64,000 bases of DNA from Lewinella sp. JB7 (GCF_024297185.1 NZ_JANCTD010000001.1:124001-188000), one strand, 5' to 3'; counted from the stretch's first letter, positions 9,034 to 17,982 are shown. Notes: generated by a model not told the origin, from the sequence alone. Numbers and translations: made by a program.

Positions 9034-10473
9034 ATGCTTCTGCGTTGCCTTTTCTCCCTGCTTTTAGTATCCACCGTGCTGCACGGACAGCCTTCGGTGC
9101 GGGATGTGGTGCAGGATTTTGCGGGAACGCAGGAGCTAAGAAATGCCGTAATAGCCGTGGACGTACGCGACGTAAATACGGGCCGTCAACTGGCCGGCCA
9201 CAACGCCGAACGGGCCTGTATCCCGGCGTCTACCCAGAAGTTGATCACCACCGCGGCGGCGATGGATCTTCTCGGTCCCGACCACCGGTTCCGGACCTGG
9301 CTGGTGGCGAACGGACCCATTGAGGGAGGTACCCTGCGCGGAAATCTCGTCATTGTGGGTGGTGGGGACCCTACCCTGGGAAGCTCGCTCATGGAGGGCG
9401 TGGCTTCGCTGGACGAAGTGGTCCAGACCTGGGTAGATAAAGTGAGGGCGGCGGGCATCACCCGCATCAGCGGCGCGGTGGTCGGCGACGGAAGCTACTA
9501 CACGACCGACGGCGCCGGGCGGGGGTGGTCATGGGCGGACCTGGGCAACTACTACGGGGCGGGTACCTACGGCCTCAACGTAAACGAGAACGCCTACTAC
9601 CTGTCGTTCAGTCAGCGACAGCGCGAGGGAGCTACGCCCCCGATCCTGGATACGGAACCCAAAGTGCCCGGACTGGTATTCGTAAATGAGCTGACCAGCG
9701 GACCCCGGGGCAGTGGTGACCGGGCGTATATCTTCGGGGCACCCTTCAATTACCGGCAGTACGTGCGGGGCACGATACCGGTCGGTACTGGCCGGTTTCG
9801 CATTCGGGGCTCGATCCCCGATCCGGCACTGCTGGCCGCCCAATTGCTCGACCGGAAGTTGGAGGCCAGTGGCGTGGACGTGGTACAGCCGCCCGCCAGC
9901 GACCAAACGGTAGGTAGCGGCCCCTACGGCAATGGGAAGGTGCTCGACGAACGCAGGTCACCCCCCTTGAGCGAAATCGTCGACCGCACGAACCTGACCA
10001 GCAATAACCTGTACGCCGAAACGCTCCTGCGCGAAATGAATAAGGCCCGGGGCAACACCGATTTGGCGTCTACCGATATCGTAATCGACTGGTTGGAATC
10101 CAGGGGAGTGAAAACCGAAGGCGTTCGCCTACTAGACGGTAGCGGCCTCTCGGCACGCAACTTCTTTCCCCCGTCGGCCATGACGACCCTGCTGGTCGAT
10201 CGGTCGGGAAGCGATCGGTGGCGGGAAAGTATTCCCCTGGCCGGCCGTACGGGAAGCTTGCGCCGGGTACTGCGGGGGACCGTCGCCGAGGGCCGGGTAC
10301 AGGGGAAAAGCGGAACCATCGATGCGGTACGGGCATACGCCGGCTACGTGGACCGGCCGGACGGTAGGCGACTAGCCTACAGCATCGCGGTGAACAACCA
10401 TACGCTGCGGGGAAGCCGGCTGAACGAACTGATCTACGGCCTGATGCGCGACCTCTGCACGGCAAGTCTGTGA
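9034..10473 (+). CDS. dacB: D-alanyl-D-alanine carboxypeptidase/endopeptidase (PBP4 type, S13)
   Basis: This 479-residue periplasmic penicillin-binding protein trims peptidoglycan cross-links and pentapeptides. A signal peptide (about residues 1-19) is present. All three active-site motifs are visible: SxxK as Ser66-Thr-Gln-Lys69, SxN as SNN in LTSNNLYAETLL, and KTG as KSGT in VQGKSGTIDAV. The large insertion between the first and second motifs is typical of the S13 family. It is read in the same direction as the upstream protease but separated by 57 bases. Confidence 0.92.
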   Translation: MLLRCLFSLLLVSTVLHGQPSVRDVVQDFAGTQELRNAVIAVDVRDVNTGRQLAGHNAERACIPASTQKLITTAAAMDLLGPDHRFRTWLVANGPIEGGTLRGNLVIVGGGDPTLGSSLMEGVASLDEVVQTWVDKVRAAGITRISGAVVGDGSYYTTDGAGRGWSWADLGNYYGAGTYGLNVNENAYYLSFSQRQREGATPPILDTEPKVPGLVFVNELTSGPRGSGDRAYIFGAPFNYRQYVRGTIPVGTGRFRIRGSIPDPALLAAQLLDRKLEASGVDVVQPPASDQTVGSGPYGNGKVLDERRSPPLSEIVDRTNLTSNNLYAETLLREMNKARGNTDLASTDIVIDWLESRGVKTEGVRLLDGSGLSARNFFPPSAMTTLLVDRSGSDRWRESIPLAGRTGSLRRVLRGTVAEGRVQGKSGTIDAVRAYAGYVDRPDGRRLAYSIAVNNHTLRGSRLNELIYGLMRDLCTASL

Positions 10474-10508
10474 GCGGACCGTATCTTGCCCCGCCACCCG
10501 TCCGAATC

Positions 10509-11156
10509 ATGCGCTTTCCGTTCATTGTCCTCCTGTTGTGTCTCCTGGGATGTAGGGATGCGGACGGTCCGGCCCCTCCACCGGAAGACGTGTATGCTAC
10601 CGGTAAGACGGAGGAGGAGCGTGACCGCCACGTATGGCAGAAGCCGGGTTTAGTCATCGAGGTGCTCGGCGATATCGAAGAAAAGGTGATCGCCGACATC
10701 GGGGCCGGGGAGGGTTTCTTCGCCCGCCGCCTCGCACCCCTTGCCGACCGCGTGATCGCCGTGGAGATCGATCAACGATGGATCGACTACCTCGATACCT
10801 TGCGGGTAACGGAACTTCCGACTTCCCTGCAGGGGCGGCTGGAAACCCGTCTGGGCCTGCCGGACGACCCACGCCTGGAGGACGGGGAGGTCAATATCGT
10901 TCTCTTCGTCAATACGCTTTACCTCATCGATCATCCGGAAGACTACCTCAAGAAAATACGGCCGGCCCTGCGGTCCAATGGGCGGGTAGTGATCGTGGAC
11001 TGGAAGAAAGAAGAGACCGCGCTGGGCCCCGATCCGGGCGATCGGATCGGCCTCTCGGAGCTCGCCCACATGCTCGAGCGGGCGGGGTTTGCGGTCGTGT
11101 CCACCGATAATACCGGACTGGATTACCAGTACATTATGGTAGCGGAGAAAAAATAG
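10509..11156 (+). CDS. Class I SAM-dependent methyltransferase with a lipoprotein-type signal
   Basis: This 215-residue protein has a hydrophobic N-terminus ending in a lipobox (LLCLLGC, Cys about residue 16) and a class I methyltransferase core. Motif I is ADIGAGEGFFARR, the acidic end of strand 2 is VIAVEID, and motif IV-like VNIVLFVNTLYLI is present. The substrate is unknown. An alternative upstream ATG at 10470 overlaps the dacB stop and would add 13 residues but keep the lipobox. A methyltransferase with an export signal is odd because SAM is cytoplasmic; either the signal acts only as an anchor or the enzyme faces the cytoplasm. Confidence 0.75.
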   Translation: MRFPFIVLLLCLLGCRDADGPAPPPEDVYATGKTEEERDRHVWQKPGLVIEVLGDIEEKVIADIGAGEGFFARRLAPLADRVIAVEIDQRWIDYLDTLRVTELPTSLQGRLETRLGLPDDPRLEDGEVNIVLFVNTLYLIDHPEDYLKKIRPALRSNGRVVIVDWKKEETALGPDPGDRIGLSELAHMLERAGFAVVSTDNTGLDYQYIMVAEKK

Positions 11157-11163
11157 GCGGTTG

Positions 11164-13398
11164 TTACCGGTCCAGCCACCGCAGCAGGAGCGGAATGAGC
11201 AGGAGGTCGCTGATCACCGCGCTCGCCAGGGTCAGGGAGATGAGTAGCCCGATGGTCACGCTCGGCGGACTTACGCTGAACAACATTACCAGAAAGCCGA
11301 AAAAGAGTACGACCGACGTGAGCACGATCGCCTTGCCGGTCTCCCGGAAAGTCAGGTGGATGGCCTCCTGGGTGGCCAGGCCCCGGCGACGGGCCAGTTT
11401 GTACTTCGACAGGAAGTGAATGGTATCGTCGACCGCGATGCCGAAGATGACGGCAAAAACGATGCTTACGCCGGCTTCCAATTCGATGCCCAAATAACCG
11501 AGCATGGCTCCCGCGATGAGTAGGGGAAGGAGGTTGGGGATCAGGCTCACGATCAACATGCGCCAGTTGCGGAACAGCAGGGCCATGAGTCCGCAGACGA
11601 TCACGATGGCCAGTCCCAGGCCCTGCAGCAAGTTGCGGCGGATGTACTCGGCGTTTTTATCCACGATAAGACCGGTGCCGGTAGAACGGATATCGACCAG
11701 GGAGGTATCGACGTGGGTGTTGATCCAGTCGGTCGTATTTGCCAAAAACACCTTGATGCTGTCGGCCCCGATATCGTCCAGGCGGCTGGTGATGCGGGCC
11801 TTTTTTCCGTCGCGACTGACGAGCAGATTCAGGTTAACGTCGGGAATACGTTCGGCCAGACTACGGTACTGACGGTAGCGCCCCTCGTCGGCCGGCAGGA
11901 CGTAGGCGTCGGGGCGATTGTTGTTGAAGGCCTGGTTGATGCTGCGGTACACCGCCGTGATGCTTGCCGTACTCTGCACGAAGGGAAAGGCTTTGACGTG
12001 ATCCTCGATCTTAGCGATCTCCCGGAGAACACGGAAATCGGTGACCCGGCTACTGTCGCTGGTAATGACGGCGAGTTCGAAGGGCCGGAACCCGCTCAGT
12101 TCCCGTTCGAAGTACTGGAAGTCTTCGGTAACCTTGCGCCCCCGGGGCAGGTTGGATTCGATGCGGTAGTTGGTGGTGATTTGGGAAATGCCGAGCACGC
12201 ACAATCCCACTACCGCTGCGGCCCCGATTTTTATGGCCGTACCGTTGGACTGGGTGAAGCGGTAGGTACGTTCCAGCAGTCGGTCCCAGAAGGCCTGCTG
12301 CCGTCCGATCTTGACGATCTGATCCACGCTCAGGTAGCTCAGCAGCGAGGTGGTGAATAGTATCACCGTGAGAAAGGCGATCATGACTCCCAGTGCGGCG
12401 TTGATCCCGAAGTCGCGGATCGGATCGATCCGGCTCGTCAGCAGGGTAGCGAAGCCCACCGCCGTGGTGATGGATGTCAGCAGGGTGGCGAGGCCGATCT
12501 CCCGGATCGTGGTGCGAATGGCGGCCTCCTTCGGTTGGCCCTTACGCAACTCGTCGATGTATTTCGACATGATGTGAATCACGTCCGAGGTACCCACGAT
12601 GATCATCAGTACGGGGTAGAGGGCCGCGATCGCGTTGAGTTCGCGACCGAGCAGGCCGAGGGTTCCCATGAAGAGGAGCAGCCCCAGCGCGATGCTCACC
12701 AGGGACACCGCGATCCCGAGTGGCCGGCGGAAGAGCAGGAACATGACCAGGCTCACCAGCAGGCCGGAGATCAGCGCCGACACCGCGACTTCCCGGATCT
12801 GAACGTCCACCAGCTCCTTCTGGAAGTACGCCGGGCCCAGATAGTGATGGTCCGGAAAGTCGTAGGTCGCCATCAGGCTGTCGAGCCCCCGCATGAGGGA
12901 ACGGCTCTGCTCAAGATTGATCAGGCTCGGGGTCTTCAGTACGGTGACCAGTGCCGTGCCGCGTCGGTTGATGAGGTTGCCCACGAAGCGCTCGTCGGCC
13001 ATGATGCGAGCGCTGTCGGCGGCGTACCGGCTGGGGTCACTGAGGTGAATGGCCGGGATCGTCGTTACGGCAAAGGGTGTTTTGATCGGGTAGCCGAAGG
13101 AAGTCAGCGACTGAGCATTGTCCACCTCCGGCAGGTCGCGCACGGCCAGGGAGAAGGCGTGAGCCTGCTGGAGGAAAGTGCTGTCGAATACGGTGGGTTC
13201 CCGCTCGAGGGCAACGAGTAAGAAGTTGTCGTCCCCCTCGAATTCATCGATGAATTCAAGGAAGAAGTCCAGGTCCTCGTCGCCCCGGGGAAAAAACTGC
13301 TGAAAGTCGAAGGTGAAGTTGAGCCGGAAGCAACCGTAGACGGCCACGGCCGCGTACAGAGCGAAAAACAGAATGACCGGAAGTCGGTAGCGGCGCAT
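11164..13398 (-). CDS. RND/MMPL-superfamily membrane transporter
   Basis: This 744-residue protein has the duplicated RND layout. One N-terminal helix is followed by a large extracytoplasmic loop (about 30-200), a five-to-six helix block (ALISGLLVSLVMFLLFRRPLG, then GTSDVIHIMSKYIDELRKGQ), a second large loop, and a second helix block containing FGIAVDDTIHFLSKY. The paired G(T/I)xxDxIH-type segments are the proton-relay or sterol-sensing-like regions of MMPL/HpnN/Patched transporters. Length and topology fit lipid or hydrophobic-compound exporters more than tripartite drug pumps, which are about 1000 residues. The gene ends 8 bases from the convergent methyltransferase gene. The substrate is not predictable. 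Confidence 0.85.
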   Translation of the reverse strand: MRRYRLPVILFFALYAAVAVYGCFRLNFTFDFQQFFPRGDEDLDFFLEFIDEFEGDDNFLLVALEREPTVFDSTFLQQAHAFSLAVRDLPEVDNAQSLTSFGYPIKTPFAVTTIPAIHLSDPSRYAADSARIMADERFVGNLINRRGTALVTVLKTPSLINLEQSRSLMRGLDSLMATYDFPDHHYLGPAYFQKELVDVQIREVAVSALISGLLVSLVMFLLFRRPLGIAVSLVSIALGLLLFMGTLGLLGRELNAIAALYPVLMIIVGTSDVIHIMSKYIDELRKGQPKEAAIRTTIREIGLATLLTSITTAVGFATLLTSRIDPIRDFGINAALGVMIAFLTVILFTTSLLSYLSVDQIVKIGRQQAFWDRLLERTYRFTQSNGTAIKIGAAAVVGLCVLGISQITTNYRIESNLPRGRKVTEDFQYFERELSGFRPFELAVITSDSSRVTDFRVLREIAKIEDHVKAFPFVQSTASITAVYRSINQAFNNNRPDAYVLPADEGRYRQYRSLAERIPDVNLNLLVSRDGKKARITSRLDDIGADSIKVFLANTTDWINTHVDTSLVDIRSTGTGLIVDKNAEYIRRNLLQGLGLAIVIVCGLMALLFRNWRMLIVSLIPNLLPLLIAGAMLGYLGIELEAGVSIVFAVIFGIAVDDTIHFLSKYKLARRRGLATQEAIHLTFRETGKAIVLTSVVLFFGFLVMLFSVSPPSVTIGLLISLTLASAVISDLLLIPLLLRWLDR

Positions 13399-13465
13399 AC
13401 GGGCGGGATGATTCCCTGCTTAAAGAACGGCCGCCCGGGATTGTTGGACGGAAACCACGTATTCT

Positions 13466-14566
13466 TTATCCCTTCCCCCGACCGCGTCCGCTCTTCCCGC
13501 TCCCTCCGGCACGGGGCTTGCGTTTGTACACGAGGTGCATCCGGCTTTCCAGGGGGTTGGCCGTATCCTCCAGGTAGCGCTGGCGGTTAATGAAGGCGTC
13601 GCGGGCAAGAAAGAGGGCGGCGAGAAAAGAGTCAGGACTTGCCTTGTCCTGCCCCACCAGATCGTAGGCCGTCCCGTGATCGGGGGAGGTACGAATGGCG
13701 GGTAGCCCCGCCGTAAAGTTGACCCCCTTACCGAAACTAAGGGCTTTGAACGGCACGAGACCCTGATCGTGGTACATAGCCAGCACCGCATCGAACTTGC
13801 GGAACTTTCCACTGCCAAAGAAGCCGTCGGCGGGGAAAGGGCCCAGCGCCATAATGCCGGCAGCCTTGGCGGTTTCCACCGCCGGCCGGACGATCTTCTC
13901 GTCCTCATCCCCGATCCGACCCTCGTCGCCGGCGTGGGGGTTGAGGGCCAGCACGCCGATGAGCGGCTTTACGATCCCGAAGTCGCTCCGTAGGCTCTGG
14001 TCCATGATCTTTAGCTTGGCCACGATCTTGTCCTGAGTGACCTCATTGGCCACCCGGGAAACGGGGATGTGGTTGGTCACTACCCCGACTCGCAGATCGT
14101 CCGCTACCAGGAACATAAGACTCTCGTCGGCCTCCAGGCGCTCCGTGAGCATTTCCGTATGGCCGGGGTAGGGAAACGCGTCGCGGGGCATGACCGACTT
14201 ATTGATGGGGGCCGTTACGAGGGCATCCAGCCGCCCCTGCTTCAGGTCCTCCACGGCGCGATCCAGCGACCGGGCGGCGACCCGCCCCCCGGTCTGGGTC
14301 GGCTGTCCGGGAGAGTACTCGATGGGTTCCTCCCAGCAGATCACGAGGCTGACCTCCCCGTCTTCGGCCGTCTCCGCGCCGTCAATCTCCGTGAAGGCGA
14401 GTGGTTCTTCCCCCCCGGCCGTGGAATTGGTAAAAACCTCGGGCGTGGCGTAGATCACGGGAGTGACCAAGTCGAGGACCCCGTTGCGGCGCAGCGCCTT
14501 GACGATCACCTCCGGGCCGATGCCGTTTACGTCGCCGACCGATATACCAACTCGCAGGGGATCCAT
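13466..14566 (-). CDS. pdxA: 4-hydroxythreonine-4-phosphate dehydrogenase
   Basis: This 366-residue NAD-dependent enzyme oxidises 4-phosphohydroxy-L-threonine in the DXP-dependent pathway to pyridoxal phosphate. Recognisable segments are GISVGDVNGIGPEV at the N-terminus, PYPGHTEML (metal-binding His), NPHAGDEGRIGDED and MYHDQGLVPFKAL. The start ATG at 14564-14566 matches the family; the frame extends 54 codons further upstream without similarity. The last ~18 residues are a basic Gly/Arg/Lys tail not usual for PdxA. pdxH of the same pathway is found at 20.2-20.9 kb but not in the same operon. Confidence 0.95.
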   Translation of the reverse strand: MDPLRVGISVGDVNGIGPEVIVKALRRNGVLDLVTPVIYATPEVFTNSTAGGEEPLAFTEIDGAETAEDGEVSLVICWEEPIEYSPGQPTQTGGRVAARSLDRAVEDLKQGRLDALVTAPINKSVMPRDAFPYPGHTEMLTERLEADESLMFLVADDLRVGVVTNHIPVSRVANEVTQDKIVAKLKIMDQSLRSDFGIVKPLIGVLALNPHAGDEGRIGDEDEKIVRPAVETAKAAGIMALGPFPADGFFGSGKFRKFDAVLAMYHDQGLVPFKALSFGKGVNFTAGLPAIRTSPDHGTAYDLVGQDKASPDSFLAALFLARDAFINRQRYLEDTANPLESRMHLVYKRKPRAGGSGKSGRGRGKG

Positions 14567-14589
14567 ACGTATACTGTTTGATTGGTGGG

Positions 14590-14597
14590 CAAAGGTA
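14590..14597 (-). promoter_or_regulatory. -7 box of pdxA promoter
   Basis: On the minus strand this is TACCTTTG, a perfect match to the Bacteroidota -7 consensus, 23 bases before the pdxA ATG. No clear -33 TTG is seen at the usual distance. Confidence 0.55.
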
Positions 14598-14630
14598 GCC
14601 ACCACCCGACGGGGAACGGTAAAGCATCCG

Positions 14631-14638
14631 TAAGTTTG
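14631..14638 (+). promoter_or_regulatory. -7 box of the small lipoprotein pair (leaderless geometry)
   Basis: TAAGTTTG is a perfect consensus match, ending four bases before the GTG start of the first lipoprotein gene. This supports that GTG as start and predicts a leaderless transcript. The promoter is divergent from that of pdxA. Confidence 0.55.
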
Positions 14639-14642
14639 TGCC

Positions 14643-14918
14643 GTGGTGAAACATGTGCTGGTATGGGTTATGGCGGTGACGCTGTGCGGCTGCGGAGGCG
14701 AGGACGAAGCGGTACAGATACAGCTCACGCCCGATCAGCGGGAAGAATACCAGGCTATTGCGGCCAGTCGTATCGATTCCCTGCGGCCCCTACTGGACAG
14801 TCTGTGCTCGGCCACCTTCGAGGATCGGGTTGCCGTAGCCACCGACAGTATCGTTCAGCGCCGGTTGGAAGAAGAGCTGCGCCTGCGGGCCCGCCTCGGT
14901 CAAAGTCCGGAACAATGA
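14643..14918 (+). CDS. Small predicted lipoprotein, unknown function
   Basis: This 91-residue protein has a short signal sequence ending in VTLCGCGGED, a lipobox with Cys at about residue 17. The mature part is helical and charged, with the repeated element DSL (IDSLRPLLDSL). No family is recognised. Two adjacent GTG codons could start it; the first is favoured by the promoter box four bases upstream. Its stop overlaps the start of the next lipoprotein gene (ATGA), so the two are translationally coupled. Confidence 0.65.
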   Translation: MVKHVLVWVMAVTLCGCGGEDEAVQIQLTPDQREEYQAIAASRIDSLRPLLDSLCSATFEDRVAVATDSIVQRRLEEELRLRARLGQSPEQ

Positions 14919-15319
14919 GGTACGCTCCGCTGCTGCTTCTGTTGCTCCTGCTGGGCTGTCGTGGAGAAGAGGTCGATCCCCGCGTCCTGGTCGAGCAACG
15001 CGCCGCGGAGCAGGTCGCGGCTATCCGGGCCAATCTGCTGCGCGACTGTCAACGTAACGTGATGGACGCCGCATCGGCACGGGCCGATTCCCTACTGCTG
15101 GATCGCGCCCGCCGTATGCGCCGCATCGCGGGTCGCCCGCCACGGCCCGGTCGGCCCGGAGCACCCCCGGTCAAGGAGCTATCCGCCCCCCTGCCGTTAC
15201 GGCCCTTGTTTCCCTTCGAAATTCGCTACGATACCCTGCTGCGCGATAGTCTGCGGCGGGATAGCATCCGTCTGGATAGCCTGCTTCAGGAGCGAATTCT
15301 ACGCGATAGCCTGCGGTGA
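14915..15319 (+). CDS. Small basic predicted lipoprotein with DS(L/I) repeats
   Basis: This 134-residue protein starts MRYAPLLLLLLLLGCRGEE, a clear lipoprotein signal with Cys about residue 15. The mature protein is rich in Arg, Asp, Leu and Ser. Its C-terminus carries a periodic motif of the form RDSL-R-RDSI-R-LDSLLQERILRDSLR, which would form a charged amphipathic helix. A Pro/Gly-rich linker lies near residues 70-95. The start overlaps the stop of the preceding lipoprotein. Both proteins share DSL words and may interact. The function is unknown. Confidence 0.65.
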   Translation: MRYAPLLLLLLLLGCRGEEVDPRVLVEQRAAEQVAAIRANLLRDCQRNVMDAASARADSLLLDRARRMRRIAGRPPRPGRPGAPPVKELSAPLPLRPLFPFEIRYDTLLRDSLRRDSIRLDSLLQERILRDSLR

Positions 15320-15521
15320 GGAACTTGATTTGTAATCAAATTGATTACGTAATCCGACGAATTAAGAAAATTATCACCTAATTGTTGCGCCGGTGACCCG
15401 AAGTTACTAACTTCGGGCCGTCAGCCGACTATTCGAACGGCTAATTCGACGGCTGTCGCCCCACATTCAAGTTTATTTTTTGCAACCTTTGAAAAGGCCG
15501 GAGATCACTCTCCGGCTTTTT
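15320..15521. other. Intergenic region with three inverted repeats
   Basis: Between the convergent lipoprotein and HMG-CoA synthase genes are a near-palindrome GTAATCAA-A-TTGATTAC (15332-15348), a perfect hairpin CCCGAAGTT-ACT-AACTTCGGG (15397-15417) without a T-run, and a GC-rich stretch with CAGCCG/CGGCTG repeats (about 15420-15457). The intrinsic terminator at 15497-15523 follows. No gene is seen. Confidence 0.5.
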
Positions 15522-15523
15522 TT
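15497..15523 (+). terminator. Rho-independent terminator between convergent genes
   Basis: GCCGGAGA and TCTCCGGC form a perfect 8-bp stem with a TCAC loop, followed by seven T residues on the plus strand. On the minus strand the same stem is followed by CCTTTTC, so it may work weakly both ways. Its T-run overlaps the stop codon of the HMG-CoA synthase gene. Confidence 0.8.
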
Positions 15524-17054
15524 ATGCCATCACGCTAGCTGCGTACCCGTAGTGGCGTACACCCTCGTGTCCTTCGCTGCGGTCGTGAACGTCCGCCAGG
15601 AAGAAGCCTCCCTCGCACTGGCCGGCGACGTTCCGGTCCAGTCCGCAACGGTGGAGTTGTTCGTAGGTAGGGTAATCGATCTCTTCCCGGCTATCCAACC
15701 GTGCCCGGAGGTCAAAATCTTCGGCCACTTCCCGCCAGCCGTTTCCGACCTCGGCGGAAAAGACCTTTGCTTTAGAGCCGCTGCCGTAAGCGAAGACAAG
15801 CAGACTGCTGCCGGAAAGTTCGCGATCGCCGGTCAGGGCAGCTTCGAGGGTGGAAACTATGCTCAGAAAAACGCTGCCGGCGTAGAGGTTGCCGACCCGG
15901 GCGCTGGCCCATTCTCCCGGAGCGATGTACCGCTCCACGAACCGACCGTACTCATCCGTCTTCGTCACCGCCCGTAAGAATTCCCCGCACTTGGCGATGT
16001 ACTGCTCCCGATCCTCATAATCGTCGGCACAGGGTACGTCGAGATCATTGCGTTCGATAAATTCCATCCACTCCTGCCGCGCCTTCAATTCCTCCATGAA
16101 CAGTTCGGAGAACATCCGACGGGCCTGGTAAGCGTAGGGTAAGTGAAAGGCCAGTCCGGCGTAATCGTCGGTCAGGGAACCCGCCCGGGTACCGCGGCGG
16201 CGGCGGTAATCGATGAGGGCCTCCCGAATGCGGGCCTGGTAGGCCTCCGTGCTGTAGGGACCGTCGAAGACCGGCGTATCCTTGTGGAGGGTGATGTACC
16301 GCTCGTTGCAGTCGAGGACACCGTTCACCTCCAGCCCCAGATTCAGTTGATCCTCCAGTTGATCGAGTTGATAATCCTCCGCCGAGAGATCGGGCAGGAG
16401 ATTGATGACCTCGCGTATGATGGATTGCTTGCTCACCCGCCGTTTGGGCTTAAAGAAGTCGTGGGCCGGCCGGGTAGCCACCCCGAAGTCGGGATCGATC
16501 GTGAGCAGGCGGGGGTCACGCTTTACGAGCATGGCCACGGCCCCGGCTCCCTGGGTATACTCTCCCGTACTGCCGAGTTCGTACTTGGCACTATCGCTGG
16601 TGACCACGATACCGGTGCGGCCCTCCCGCGCCGCGGTCCACTCGAGGGTATTTTGCAGGGCATCGACCCCACCGATGCAGGCGAAGGTCAGGTCCACCAC
16701 GTCGCAGTGAAGAAAGCAGTTCGGACCGTAGGCGTCGGCGAAATGGTCCTGCAGCATATCCAGCACGTAGGTCGCCGTAGGCTTGGAACCGTCGAGGGCG
16801 CTTTCCGTACCTAGGTAAATTCGGCCGACGGTGCAGGGGTCGATGTCATTCTTATGCATCAGGTCCAGCACGGCGTTCGCGGCCATGGTGGCGGCGTCTT
16901 CTCGGGCGTCGGCAACGGCCATCTGCTCCAGCCCCAGTCCCTTGTTCAGCTTCGCGTAGGGGATGTCTCTCCGTTTGGCGAGTTGCTCGATGGACAGGTA
17001 CAGTTGGGGAATATAGACGGAGAAGTCGTCAATACCGACGGAGGGAGCGGACAT
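15522..17054 (-). CDS. Hydroxymethylglutaryl-CoA synthase
   Basis: This 510-residue thiolase-fold enzyme condenses acetyl-CoA with acetoacetyl-CoA to HMG-CoA, the second step of the mevalonate route to isoprenoids. The probable nucleophile is Cys126 in DLTFACIGGVDAL. The N-terminus (GIDDFSVYIPQLYL) and YTQGAGAVAML match the family. It is considerably longer than the ~390-residue enzymes of Gram-positive bacteria, with extra sequence in the middle (about residues 190-330). No other mevalonate gene is in the window. A polyketide beta-branching HMGS homologue is less likely because no acyl-carrier or PKS genes are nearby. Confidence 0.8.
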   Translation of the reverse strand: MSAPSVGIDDFSVYIPQLYLSIEQLAKRRDIPYAKLNKGLGLEQMAVADAREDAATMAANAVLDLMHKNDIDPCTVGRIYLGTESALDGSKPTATYVLDMLQDHFADAYGPNCFLHCDVVDLTFACIGGVDALQNTLEWTAAREGRTGIVVTSDSAKYELGSTGEYTQGAGAVAMLVKRDPRLLTIDPDFGVATRPAHDFFKPKRRVSKQSIIREVINLLPDLSAEDYQLDQLEDQLNLGLEVNGVLDCNERYITLHKDTPVFDGPYSTEAYQARIREALIDYRRRRGTRAGSLTDDYAGLAFHLPYAYQARRMFSELFMEELKARQEWMEFIERNDLDVPCADDYEDREQYIAKCGEFLRAVTKTDEYGRFVERYIAPGEWASARVGNLYAGSVFLSIVSTLEAALTGDRELSGSSLLVFAYGSGSKAKVFSAEVGNGWREVAEDFDLRARLDSREEIDYPTYEQLHRCGLDRNVAGQCEGGFFLADVHDRSEGHEGVRHYGYAASVMA

Positions 17055-17118
17055 GTAGCGGAGGGTTTATAGCCACTTCAACGCCGCGCCAAATCGCATG
17101 GTTTAGGCTAGGGAGCAC

Positions 17119-17982
17119 TTAGCGGGCTACCCGGCAGTGGCGCAGGTATTCTAACACCATAGCGGGTACCAGATCACCGATCAGGCTGTGGCCGCAGTCA
17201 CGGGTAGTAATTAGGCTCGACCCCGCCCAGTTCTCGTGCATCCGGTAGGCGCCGTCGATGGGGGCCAGGTCATCGCATTCATCGTGAACGATCAGGCCCG
17301 GTACCCGTAAATTCTTCACGTACTTAATGAAGGAGATGTCGGTAAAGCTCACGTCTAGTTTACGCCGGAACTGCTCGTCAATGCCCCGTTTCACCTTTTC
17401 GTGTACCCCAACGAAGTCGCAAAACTTGTCGATAAAGTTCTCCAATTCACCCGGTACGGCCAGCGATACCAGTTGCTGGGGTTCGTAGGCCGCCTCCATC
17501 TCCGTCAGGTACCAGATCGCGGCCATCCCGCCGGCGGAGTGACCGATCCAGTAATCGGGCGCGAATCCATGGTGCTGTAGATAACACTGAAGGGCCTCGG
17601 CGTAGATCAGGGCGTTGAACCGTTTCCCCCCGCTGCGGCCGTGGGCGGGGGCGTCGAAGGCGTAAATGGAATAGCCGGCTCGCCGCAGAGGCTCGAAGAA
17701 GGCAAACCAGCGACCGCTGTTGCTCTCCCAACCGTGCAATAGGAGTACGCTGGGCCCCTTGCCCGGCCAGTGAAAACACTGCAGTTTGGTTCCGTTGGCG
17801 TTGACGGTATACCGCTCGGCGGTACGCATAAAGGCATCACTCAGGGGCTCGTCGGCCGCCCGCCGGGGCTTGCTCAGGAGGTAGAAGCCGATCTTACCGG
17901 CCTGCCGCCGCGACATACGCGCGGTGCCGTTCAGCAACCGACGGATGCTTCCGATGACGAACTTTTCTCTCTTACCTGCCAT
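17119..17982 (-). CDS. Alpha/beta hydrolase
   Basis: This 287-residue hydrolase has LLLHGWESNSGRW (oxyanion-hole HG), the nucleophile elbow GHSAGG (Ser in IGHSAGGMAA), a candidate acid Asp in the late strand (IVHDECDDLAP) and a C-terminal His in TTRDCGHSLIGD. The family includes esterases, lipases and serine aminopeptidases, and the substrate is not predictable. There is no signal peptide, so it is probably cytoplasmic. It has its own promoter box (TAAGTTTG on the minus strand at 18008-18015). Confidence 0.85.
   Translation of the reverse strand: MAGKREKFVIGSIRRLLNGTARMSRRQAGKIGFYLLSKPRRAADEPLSDAFMRTAERYTVNANGTKLQCFHWPGKGPSVLLLHGWESNSGRWFAFFEPLRRAGYSIYAFDAPAHGRSGGKRFNALIYAEALQCYLQHHGFAPDYWIGHSAGGMAAIWYLTEMEAAYEPQQLVSLAVPGELENFIDKFCDFVGVHEKVKRGIDEQFRRKLDVSFTDISFIKYVKNLRVPGLIVHDECDDLAPIDGAYRMHENWAGSSLITTRDCGHSLIGDLVPAMVLEYLRHCRVAR

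Noticed and set aside
14582-14914. In-frame extension upstream of the second lipoprotein gene
   Set aside because: The extension overlaps the first lipoprotein gene and its promoter; the internal ATG with a complete lipobox at 14915 is the convincing start.
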